Source: Akebia trifoliata
Lineage: Eukaryota > Streptophyta > Magnoliopsida > Ranunculales > Lardizabalaceae
Direction of reading: 5' to 3'
Length of the DNA stretch: 64,000 nt
Assembly: GCA_017979445.1 (NCBI GenBank)
Contig: CM030706.1
Span: 16,478,967 to 16,542,966, forward strand
Position 1 is the stretch's first letter; each line of letters begins with the position of its first letter. A program made the translations under genes and the position numbers. Below the pieces are notes generated by a model. It did no database searches, was not told where the DNA came from, and saw nothing but the letters and a program-made list of their open reading frames with translations. This document shows, one piece after another, positions 32,420-42,856 of the stretch.

Positions 32420-33515
32420 GAGTAGGATTCTCAAAAAAATTAGTTCATTACTCTTTCACTCCTAGTAGGTAGAGTAGAACTTCCCAAAAAATTAGTTCAT
32501 TACTCTTTCACCCTAGACAGGTAAAGTAGGACTCCCAAAAAGCTTAATTCATTACTCTTTTACTTCAAGTACGTAGAATAGAACTTTCCAAAAAAATTAG
32601 TTCATTACTCTTTCACCAGGGCAGGTAGAGTAGGACTCCCAAAAAACTTAGTTCATTACTCTTTCACTCCAAGTAGGTAGAGTAGAACTTCCCAAAAAAA
32701 TAGTTCATTACTCTTTCACCCTAGGCAAGTAGAGTAGGACTCCCAAAAAATTAGTTCATTACTCTTTCACTCCGAGTAGGTAGAGTAAAACTTCCCAAAA
32801 AATTAGTTCTTTAGCCTTTCACCCTGGCCAGGAAGAGTAAGACTCCCAAAAAGCTTAGTTTATTACTCTTTCACTCCGAGTAGGTAGAGTATAACTTCCC
32901 AAAAAATTAGTTCATTACTCTTTCACCCTGAGCAGGTAGAGTAGGACTCCTAAAAAAATTAGTTCATTACTCTTTCACTACGAGTAGGTAGAGTAGAACT
33001 TCCCAAAAAAATTAGTTCATTACCCTTGGGTAGGTAGAGTAGGATTCCCAAAAAGCTTAGTTCATTACTCTTTCACTCCGAGTAGGTAGAATAAAACTTT
33101 CCAAAAAAATTAGTTCACTATTCTTTCACCTTGGACAAGTAGAGTAGGACTCCTAAAAAATTAGTTTATTACTCATTCATTCCGAGTAGGTAGAGTAGAA
33201 CTTTCCAAAAAAATTAGTTCATTACTCTTTCACCCTGGGCAGGTAGAGTAGGACTCTCAAAAAGTTTAGTTCATTACTCTTTCACTCCAAGTAGGTAGAG
33301 TAGAACTTCCCAAAAAAAAAATTAGTGCATTACTCTTTCTCCCCGAGCTGGTAGAGTAGGATTCCCAAAAAAATTAATTCATTACTCTTTCACCTTGAAC
33401 AGATAGAGTAAGACTCCCAGAAAAAGAAGTTCATTACTCTTTCACCCCGAGCAGGTAGAGTAGGACTCCCAGAAAAACAAGTTCATTACTCTTTCACGTA
33501 GGGTAGGTAGAGTAT
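32420..33515 (+). repeat. 52-bp tandem array with two-unit higher-order pattern, about 21 units
   Basis: Each unit has TTAGTTCATTACTCTTTCAC followed by a variable step and AGGTAGAGTAGGACTCCCAA. Two unit types alternate for most of the array: one with CTCCGAGTAGG and GTAGAACTTCCC, the other with CCCTGGGCAGG and GTAGGACTCCC, giving a dimer of about 104 bp. The alternation fades in the last three units. It begins immediately at the end of LTR 3. Confidence 0.88.
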
Positions 33516-33953
33516 AACATTCAACTTTTTCTCAACTTTTGCTTAGATTTTTCTCAAACCTCAAATTTTTTTCAAGTTTTGTTTAAAGTCAAATTTTTTC
33601 TCAGGGTTTCCTAGATTTTATGTTTTGCTCAGATTTTACTCAGTTTTACTCGCATATTTCTCAGACCCTTTAAGATTTATCTCAGATTTCAATGCACACA
33701 CTTGCACATTTTAGTGAAGAAGAATTTTCTAAAATTCAAGGATTTGACACCATCAGTGAGAGCTCTCGCTCAAGGACCTGATAACCTTTAGTTCGGGGAG
33801 AGCTTTACCCTCAATGATCCGAACGTCCCGACGAATTGCTAAATCAGGCTGCAAAATGAACTGTCACTAGCTTTGACATTCGAATATCGCACTATCTACC
33901 AAAATAAATTTTGCTATCTAGTTTGCTTCAACCCTTTACCAAAGAGGGGCATC
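33516..33953 (+). other. Tail of a third Tat internal region, with polypurine tract
   Basis: The sequence GGATTTGACACCATCAGTGA, CGACGAATTGCTAAATCAGG and AAATGAACTGTCACTAGCTT matches the ends of both other internal regions (12480-12690 and 30505-30715). The polypurine tract AAGAGGGGCATC is at 33942-33953. Everything upstream (leader to integrase) is missing between LTR 3 and the array. Confidence 0.85.
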
Positions 33954-34710
33954 CGTAGACACCCCATTTTCGCACTTGCCTGATTAATCAACTCGTCAAC
34001 TCGATCACGACGATTCCCAATGATGGATGTTTATTCCAATACTTTATTTGTTACCAGATATGTTTCGAAAATTCAGATGAGGTATCTCAAACTAACAAAA
34101 CTGTAGAAATCACGCTACGCTAGGAAAATATAAGCCCAAAAGCCTAGAAATCATCATTTTTCAGGCAAAAAGAAGCTTTATGGTAAAAATCACTAAAAAA
34201 TGACTAAATTACCAAAATACCCCTAACCTCAAAACATCCTTAGAGCTTACATTATGCTTAGGAAAATCCTTTCAAACACATAAAATAACAAATCAAAATC
34301 AAATAAATCATTTCGCCAATTTTCACAAAATTTGACAAAATTTGACAAAGTTACGAAAATGCCCCTCATAAAGTTCACTACTATTTTACACAAAAAATTT
34401 CATAAATGACACAAACTAATATTCACATTGAATTTCTTATGAAAAATCGATTCCAAAACATCTTGGAACATTGAAAAATGACTTAAAACACAAAAAGTCC
34501 TCTTCGAGGGCAAAACGGTAATTTTAATAATTAAAATTTTTAAAATTAATAATTAAACCATTAATTAATGTACAGTGAAATCCTAATTAAAATTAAAGTC
34601 AATCAAGTAAAACTTAATTCAAAATTCTAAAATCAAGTCAATCAAGTAAGACTTAAGTCAAAATCCTAAAATCAAATCAATCAAGTGAGACTTAAGTCAA
34701 AACCCTAAAT
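33954..34710 (+). repeat. LTR 4, truncated
   Basis: It starts CGTAGACACCCC (first base T to C) and follows the LTR through the repeated AAGTCAATCAAGTAAGACTT block, with a middle piece missing around 34550-34590. Homology ends near 34710. Confidence 0.8.
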
Positions 34711-35264
34711 TCTAGCCAATCAACCTCTATGAGCTTTGAGTCCATCTCTCTTTTTCTTGGTGAAAAATCAGGGGTTTAGGCTTAAGGTTATAGGTGTGAG
34801 ATTTCCCAATCTACTGTGTTGCCATTTCTATTGAATATTTATTCTCCCATTGAAAATTTCACAAATGAAACATCTAATAGCATATACATTGCCTTTTTAT
34901 ATAGCCTATTAGATAAAAGAGGAAGTTAAAATATCGTGAAACCGTATGTTCTACTCATATTTTATGTAACATGCACTTGTGGAATTATAGTTTATAGCAT
35001 AGATTATTTAAAATACTTTTATTGGTGCACATGTGAGGTTGAATGTTTTGGTGGTTGTGAGGTTGTTTCTGCATTCTAAAAGGCTATCCTAAAGGATGTA
35101 GAGAAAAAAAGAGTGAAAGATAGGGTGTATTATAATCCAAGTTAAGTTTGGATTTTTTTATGCATAGTTATTAGTTTATATTAAGTAGGGATATTTCAGA
35201 ATTGTGGTTTTAATACCTTATGAGCACAATATAGCATAGATATAACTAGTTGAAGTAATCTATG
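34711..35264. other. Stretch without recognised feature
   Basis: About 550 bases of AT-rich DNA between two truncated LTRs in opposite orientations. I see no open frame of note and no repeat shared with the rest of the window. Confidence 0.4.
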
Positions 35265-36305
35265 TGAAAGCGCCCTCGATCCATGGGGTGGGTAGATCCG
35301 CTTTTTATTTTTGAGGTTTGGGAGTCGCTACCTAGTTATTATGGTCTAGGAACCGAACATTGACTCTAAAAGACAAATAACACTAATCTACGAAAGAAAG
35401 TACGGGTCTGAGGATCACGTTACGAGGTTGGAAGGTGTTAGGCACCAACCCTGCCCAGCAAACGTCGGTCTCTACTAATTTCCAAAAATGATTACATTGA
35501 ACAGTAGACAAAAAACGCAACAAATAATAATAATAAAAGAGAAGATTACCTCGCAGATTACAACGATTCCCTCAGCACTGGCGAAAAGTATCCTCGTATG
35601 TATTTCCTTACTATTCACCCGTCATCGGATCTGATTTCGGATTTCCAAGTTTAGGTATCTTCTTCTTAGATCTATGAGTTATCTGATTTTTTTTATGGAT
35701 TTCAAGGTGTTTTAAAAGGGTTTTTGAGTATTTTTTTAGCTAAAGTTGGGGTATGGATGTTAGGTAAGGAGTTAGGACTTCAAAATTAGGGTTTTGGGAA
35801 GGTTGGAGAAACTCCTTGACCAATTTTTTTTAGGATTTTTGCTTGGATACGAAAATAGGTTGTAGAGACCCTTATTTATAGATTTTTTTTAGGTGTTTTT
35901 TAGATATAGTTAGTATTTAATTAGAATTATTTTAGATAGAGTTAGAGTTTAATTAGAATTATTTTATTAGATAGTTTTAGAGTTTAATTAGAATTATTTT
36001 AGATAGTTTTAGAGTTTAATTAGAATTACATTAAATAGTTTTAGAGTTTGATTAGAATCTATTAGATAGTTTTAGAGTTTGATTAGAATAGACACCTCAT
36101 TTTCGCTCTCGCCTGATTAATCAACTCATCAACCCGATTGCGACGATTCCCAATGATGGATGATTATCCTAATGTTTTATTTGTTACTAGATATGTTTCA
36201 GAAATTCAGTTGAGGTATCTCAAACTAGTTTTAAAGTTTAATTAGAATTCTATTAGGGTTTAACTTTGGTCTTATTAGATTGATTAGGGTTTTGACTTAA
36301 CAGTT
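35265..36305 (-). repeat. LTR 5, truncated, reverse orientation
   Basis: It begins TGAAAGCGCCCTCGATCC, the reverse complement of the LTR 3' end, and keeps the CTAACACCTTCCAACC block in reverse near 35430. Several TTTAGAGTTTAATTAGAAT units follow. Homology fades in the AGTC-rich zone near 36305, the same part of the LTR where LTR 4 stops. Confidence 0.8.
36087..36226 (+). repeat. 140-bp forward LTR start embedded in the reverse LTR
   Basis: TAGACACCTCATTTTCGCTC through GAGGTATCTCAAACTA matches the first 140 bases of the forward LTRs, while the sequence on both sides is the reverse-oriented LTR. There is no target duplication. Confidence 0.75.
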
Positions 36306-37739
36306 GTTTGAATGATTCAAAAAAGCTTTTATAAGAAACGATTTCAATACTTCCACGATTTCATGACTTATAAAATGGACTTATAAAGAGAAGAAAAATA
36401 AAAATAAAACCCTAGAAATAGTTTCATCTTTTGGTTTTATAGAGAAAGATACATCAATTCCGTTCGTCTCGACTTGAAACCCACCCTTCCCATACTCAGA
36501 TCTACAATGAATCCCAACCATCCCCATCATCTCTTCTTCTTCTTGGGGTTAGGAAGATGAGATCATAAGCTTTACCTTAAGTTAATAATACAATAGCCTA
36601 GAGAGAGATAACTACCTGGAAAGTTTGTGTTGGAAAAGATAGTGATGATCGAACCTTGCCTGGTTTCGCAACCCCTTTGGATGAGAATGAAAACTTGTTG
36701 AAGACTCTAGGAATTCAAAATCCTAGCTCTAAATTTTTGTGAGAAGAGAATATCGTAACTTCGAAACTCTAAATCGTGAAAGAGAAAATCGAAAAAAGAG
36801 TAAATTAGATTTGTGGTTTGAGATTTGAGACTTGAGATTCCAGAGTTTTTTTTTAAAGAAAAACATACAAATTATTTTAAGTATTAAATTGTTAATGCCA
36901 TCAAATTTTTATTAATGCCACACCATTGTGTGTAATTCTTACATAGGATTAGTAAAAGTTGGTGCAGCAATAGTGGCTCTCTTACTTATTTAATGATGGA
37001 TTAAATTAGTTGTTTGTAATTGAGTATTATAAACGTCGTTAAGGGCTAAACAACTTATAAACCGTTGTATATAAACAGCGGCTTTCGTTCGTCGTTTTTT
37101 CGTCATATTTAGTTGCTTTTAATTGCTTGTGACATAGTGTCAAGTGGTTCAAAAATTTTGTCCAAGTCTCTCCTCAAATCCTCTAGCTTACCAAAACTTT
37201 GTCAAATGTTTTCTCAAGCACCTAAAAAGCTCTAATCAAGAAGAAGAAGAAGATACCAAGATGAGATGTAATTGCAATTTTTTTGTTTTTCTTTATAATC
37301 CCATCTCTAAATCTCCCCATTCTATCTACTCCCCTCTTTACATTCAAGCAAATGTACTTTTAAGTTTTTCTTGCTTTAAACAATATAGATTTGCATCTTC
37401 TTTAACTTGAGGCTAGGGGGGTAGAGAGTAAAAATTCGTAGAAGAATTTACCCTGATAAGCCCTCAATAAGCTCCATGAGAGTATTAAAGTAATTGTTTA
37501 TTGTTTATTTACTTTTTTTACAAGCTTTAAATTCTTAGTATAGATGTCCTTACTTTCTTTAATTCCTTGCCAATTTAAGGTCATAGAATAGACATTTTCT
37601 TATTTTCTTTCCTAATGGTTTAAGAGCTAGAGAGTAATCCCTCCTTTGAGCTAATCTTCTCTTTCTAAATTTATTACATGTATATACTATGTGCACACAA
37701 ATCATAATATATTTTCTCTAAAATGAATAAGGGACAAAT
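36306..37739. other. Stretch without recognised gene
   Basis: AT-rich DNA. An 88-codon frame at 37144-37410 and CT-rich segments are present, but neither protein family nor splice pattern is recognised. Confidence 0.35.
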
Positions 37740-38400
37740 GTGAGGATCTATTTAGATTTACACCGAACTCTTTAAGCTAAAGAAAAATAATCCCAAAGAA
37801 GACACAACTCATGCAAAAGGTCATAATCTTTCCATGGTGGTGTCTAGCTCATGGAGACCTCCTAAAGGTTAAACAACCAAAAAGATGCTCTCACGTGAAC
37901 ATATAACTTCCTAAAAGGGCCTTGAGATTCAAGAAGGTGAAATCAATATGGATTTCAATCAAAATCTTAGGATCATAAAAATTTCCAATAAGTACCTTCT
38001 TTCATGTTTAGCTTGCTCATTAGTTTACTCTCTTTTATTTTCTAAGACTAAATTATAGTTTTTATGCCTTTTAAGTTTTCTAGAACTTCTTCTATTTTCA
38101 AAACTATAAAAAAGTGTTTTCTAATCTCACCATTTGGTCAACTATTGGTAACCATCTTAGGATGGAAAGGACAACGGGCCTAACACCTTCATTGTCCCTT
38201 AACCAAAGCTCCTTACCTTAGTTTTCTAGGTAGACATTTTCCCTTTACCTTCTGGATATGTGAGTTACTACAAGTAAATAAAAATATATCTTAAAACCAT
38301 TTTTATAGTATCCATTCATACTTTAATTGAATGGTGGCAACTCCTAGACCCGTGTAGATAAGCTCAAACGTCCCCAAAAGTTTCGTAGTGTCTACATAAG
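37740..38400 (+). repeat. Dispersed repeat, copy A
   Basis: It resembles 61560-62190 over most of its length: GGTAACCATC, a CCTAACACCTTC-GTCCCT block, GTAGAC-TTTACCTTCTGGATATG and GTGGCAACTCCTAGACCC. The motif pair (TAACACCTTC, then GTGGC-ACTCC) also occurs near the ends of the Tat LTRs, so it may be a distant LTR remnant. Confidence 0.55.
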
Positions 38401-38757
38401 GCACTAAAGATAACCATATATCCAATGTTGTGATTCATCGAATAAGTCACTAACCAATAGTGAACCTCTTGATCCTCACAAAAGCAACTTAACCATCTAC
38501 TCAAGAGGTGTTGATTGTGATAATGAATTGTAGTAATCCAAAAGGGAGTCACTAGCTTGCTAACTTGGTTAAAGTTTGTGATGGTTGATTCCACAACTTA
38601 GGTTTATAACCCTTCTTCACCAGTTAAGTTATTAACTACTAACTTGCCTGCTTATGATCAAATTTTTTTTCTCACAGTACATTATATTAGCAGTTTATTT
38701 CTATTTTTGATTGCATTTTTCATTTCCTATTTAAATTGATTCAGAGTTTACATTAAG
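38401..38757. other. Stretch without recognised feature
   Basis: About 360 bases between copy A and the LINE tail. No domain in the 76-codon minus-strand frame at 38364-38594. Confidence 0.35.
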
Positions 38758-40862
38758 TTTTTTTTTTTTTTTTTGCTAAGCAAGTAAAAGGTGTATATTA
38801 AAGAAAAACAAATCTGTACAAAGGGCTTTCCCTAATAATTTACAAGTCTAGTTTGAGATAACCCAAGCTTATCTTCAACTAAAGATTTTCTAGCTGAAGA
38901 GGCATTACAAACTCTTTTTTAAACTGAGCTGAAGAGGAACACATGACTACTATTGAGGCCAAAGCATCAGCCGTTGTGTTTTTTTCCCACCAAAAGTGTT
39001 GCACTCAACAGGCTTTCTATTCAAGCCTCCATAGAACCTTGAACCCTTGAATACCTCTTACAATTAAATAGCAATCCATCTCTATGATAATTTTTCTCCG
39101 AACTAGACTGAAATTATCAAAGGCTGAAAGCAAAGCTCTAGCTCCAACGAAATTGTTAGAAGCATTAACAATTCAAAAACCAACCTTGTCATGACGGAGA
39201 GTAGCTCGTTCCCCCTTCAGAATGACCCAAATGTTTATTTGAAGCACCGTCTATGTTAAGTTTGAGCCATCCAAGAAAGGGTTTGATCCAGCAAATTGCA
39301 ATGACTCGACGTCTAGGCAGTTGCTTATTTGAGATACCAAAATATGTCAGCCTTTATAAGTCATCAGCCGAGGAACTCTTCTTGAAAACTAAGGTTCCCT
39401 CCACCTCTGGTATCCATCTCAGACAATCGTTAATCACTCTTTGAACAAACATGGAGGTTTATTCTTATTCCTTGCTAACCACACACACCAGAATATGATC
39501 CAAGGAATCATACACTTTACCGAGGCAATCTGAGATTAACCAATCGACCCCAACTAAGAATGGAGGAAGGAGAGATGAAGTCGTTCGTCAAACCTAAAAA
39601 GATATTGTTAAAGAAATTCTATACATTGAGAGTGAAAGGCCATTGATAAAAGAGATGGGCTATTGTTTCCCAAATCTTTTCACAGCAATGTCATCTTGAG
39701 GCAATCGAAATACCCCACATTTTCCGAGTAGCATCAAATGGATTGGATTTATGGAGGATTTTCCATTTATTGGTTTTCAACTTCATGGGAACATGGGATT
39801 TCAATAATGCATCAGATATTGCAGATTTTCTTCCTTTATCTCGAACCATTTCTCAAGCAGTATAAGAGGATAAAGAGCCTGAAACCAACCCAATCTAGAT
39901 TGTTTTTTCATGAGAGCACACTTGGGCCTCAAGGGAGATGATTTCAGCTATTGCGTTTGGGTCATTTAAGAGCTCTGACAGACATTGAACATCCCGATGC
40001 CATCCATCCCTCCTCCTTCAATGTTCTAAATATATTCTCATTTGGATAATGGTCGATTAGAGGTCCCGTTCCATACCAGTAATGTAAGAGAAGGGAAGAT
40101 TCTGATCCCATCTTAAATCAGCCATTTAGAGTTGTGGATAGTGGGCTGAAGCTAATTTTGAATACCCATCCATATTTTAGAACCTCTTGTCATGGAAAAA
40201 TTCCTCCAATTCCCATCTTGAGCATGTGTATTCTCGAGAAAATCAATCCAAATATCCCATATTGGTAGTCAATCCCCAACAAAGCTCCGTTAAAGACATT
40301 TTGTGGATCTCTGAAAGTCTTCGGAAGCCCCAACCCCCCTCAGATTTGGTTTGCATATTTTCCCCGACACTACCAAGTGTTGCTTCCTTTTCCTTTCTTC
40401 AGTACCCCAAGAAAATTACGCAAAATCAAATTGCAAAGACGAGATCACTGATTTTAGGATGGAAAGAATTCAAATAAGATAGACTGACATCGATGAAAGT
40501 ACATGTGATAATAAGGTAAGTCAGCCTCCCTCCGAAAGGAGTTTAGCCTTCCAACCTTCCATTTTCCTCAAAATCTTTGACACAAGCTACTACACATTGA
40601 TCTGGTGACTTTCCCTGTGAAGAGAGGACCACTCAGATAGTTCATTGGGAGAGAGCCTTTTGGAAAGCCGAAAATGTTCAGCAAATCAATTCGACTTTGA
40701 ACCACGTGGTCCTCCATAAAAAAATGGTTTTTTCAATACTAATCTGTTGGCCAGAAGCTTTCTCGTAAGTGGGCAAGAAATCCTTCATCACCATTAGGGA
40801 TTCTTTTGAAGCCTTGGTGAAGATAACATTAACCTCAAAAGCTGTAAATTTTGGCATCAGTC
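38758..40862 (-). mobile_element. LINE (L1-type) fragment, minus strand, 5'-truncated
   Basis: The T-run at 38758-38774 is the poly(A) tail read on the minus strand. Going away from it, the minus strand encodes an RNase H start (FLGWLKLNIDGASNK, around 39240-39285), a zf-RVT remnant (HCCEKIWETIAHLFYQWPF, around 39640-39690) and the late RT region (IFTKASKESLMVMKDFLPTY, EKASGQQISIEK, LLNIFGFPKGSLPMNYLSGP, around 40610-40850). Several stops and frameshifts separate them. This order, RT then zf-RVT then RNase H then poly(A), is typical of plant L1 elements. A different family from the LINE at 14427, which shows no RNase H. Confidence 0.8.
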
Positions 40863-40977
40863 TTTTTCGTTTTTTTATTATCAGTAAATTAAATAGACTT
40901 GAATCCAAGACCTCATGGTTTGGTTATAATATGTTCAACCATTCCAACTAGAAAAACACCATCCTTACAAGCTTAGC

Positions 40978-41368
40978 AAGATTTTATCATTTTATATACA
41001 TAAATTTATTACTTTACAAAATAGCAAACTCTTGAATCTTGACAGTTGGATTAAACTTTCTTAGAAAAAATAAACTTTTAGAAATTAGAAAGTAGTTTCC
41101 TCTTTTTTTTTTTTTTTTTTTTTTTTTAATACTGAGTTTTACTTTCTAAAAGTAATTTTCTAAAATGAATTCAAATAGATTTTCTAATTTTATAACTTTT
41201 CAAAGTCAAAAAATTGCTTTTTTGTGTGTATCCAAAAGGGTTTTAAGATAACTTGGAAGTTAGAAAATAATTGAAAATAAGAAGGATTTATCATTTTATA
41301 TACATAAACTTATTACTTTATAAAATATCATACTCTTTAGTCTTGACAGTTGGATCGAACATTTTTAC
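40978..41368 (+). repeat. Direct repeat pair, about 88 bp, 303 bp apart
   Basis: The copies at 40978-41065 and 41281-41368 share TTTATCATTTTATATACATAAA, TTATTACTTTA, AAAAT and CTTGACAGTTGGAT with few differences. The intervening DNA has a poly-T run at 41106-41127. They could be flanks or termini of a small degenerate insertion. Confidence 0.65.
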
Positions 41369-42640
41369 TTCACCAAAGACAGAATAATTTTAATCTTTGG
41401 TGGGAGTTATTATCAAGGTTCCTAAGGTCATGAGAGGGGGGGTGAACTTTGTGATAGCAACTGTTCCATTCGTTGAAGCCAGAGGATACGAAGAAGCCTC
41501 AACTTAGATTTGAGGATCTATCACTAGCATTCCTTTTTTGACATGGTAAGCGGGGCACATGTTTGCAAGGGTTTCCTTTGTCTTGATTGCCCTGAAGATA
41601 TAAGCATCTTTTTCATTGTCGTGAAACGTTTCAGAGAGAGAGAGAGAGAGAGAGGCAAAAGGACATGGTCATTTGATGGCCATATCTCGTGTTACATGAA
41701 ACTTTACAGAAAGAAATCTTATTATAGGGCAATAGGCCTAGTCCTTTAGTAGGGCAAACAAAAGGCAACGTCTCTCTCACTCACCTCTCATCCAACCCAA
41801 AGAGCAATACTAGCTGCCTACGCCCCCTTCCTCCTTCCCTTAAAGTCACGAGACTCAATGTCCTTGTCCTTTCAATTACAAGAGGGGAGGAGAGAGAATA
41901 TTGTTTTGAAACTCGAAAAACTCTCAACTCTAGTTGAATGTACCTCAAACGAGTCGATTTGATGACTCGCGAATTGACTCGGGCAAGTTAATATTACACT
42001 ATGAAGCAATATATATTTCCAAATTTAAGTAGCGAAAAATAATATTTTAACAAATTACGAGGATAGGGTATCAAGGTTTTCATATGAGAGAGCAACAAAG
42101 TTTATTTTTCGAACATACAATTTTTTTTATTCATTTTTAATAGGTAAGCAGGTTATTTAATTTGAAATGTAATCAGTGATTCGGTTCTTTATTTTTATTT
42201 CAGGTAGTATGTAGGAATTTCTTGTTTTTTTAACCTCTTTATCAGGTAAAGCTGGACTTGAAGCTAGAGAGAATTTGGATTTTCTATTAGGGACGCTAAG
42301 GTTTCTTAGTTATATTTTATTGAATCAAGATGAGGTAAGGTGTCCCGTTCCTATAGAATGTGATACGAAGCTGATAGTCTACTTTTTTAAGCAGTCAAAT
42401 ATATTTAATCTTCAACTAAAAAGTGTCATGTAATCGACACCTTAGGTTACTGCAGGAACTGGACACCGTTCAAGGTTGCTGGTTCTGAGAGGGACGAGCT
42501 CCCGTTATTTTTCAAAAATCAGGCATCGCGAGTCAACTCCAGTCATTGAGTCACACTAGTTTCCAAGGCGACTCGGCGAGTTGCTAATATCCGAATTTAA
42601 TACCAAGTCACCAGATGCGAGTCGAGTCGACACGTTGAAC
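41369..42640. other. Upstream region of the JAGGED-like gene, no gene seen
   Basis: It holds a GA microsatellite at 41632-41654 and several GACTCG/GAGTC motifs at 41940-42630. No ORF with a recognisable domain. Part of it is presumably promoter of the gene at 42857, but I cannot point to specific sites. Confidence 0.4.
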
Positions 42641-42856
42641 ATTAACCTAAGAAAGAGAGAGAGAGATGTGTACTAGACGGCCTGGCACAGAACTGATAGA
42701 GAACTTTCAAGCTCTCATCCCCAGCTTCACTCAAATACTAGCCCTCTATATTGCAGTTTCAAACTGAAGTCTTATGATTTCACAAGCTCTCGTTGTCATC
42801 TATCTGAAGTTTTTCACCTCATTTTCTCTGTCTTTCTCTGTTTCAAGATAGATACC
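42641..42856 (+). promoter_or_regulatory. Promoter or 5' untranslated leader of the JAGGED-like gene
   Basis: It contains a GA tract at 42652-42666 and CT-rich stretches up to the splice donor at 42859. The first exon must include at least the bases just upstream of 42857. I do not see a convincing TATA box position. Confidence 0.4.

Noticed and set aside
32420..33515. CRISPR-like array
   Set aside because: Units are contiguous with no unique spacers, sit in a plant retrotransposon and show dimer structure; it is a satellite-like tandem repeat.
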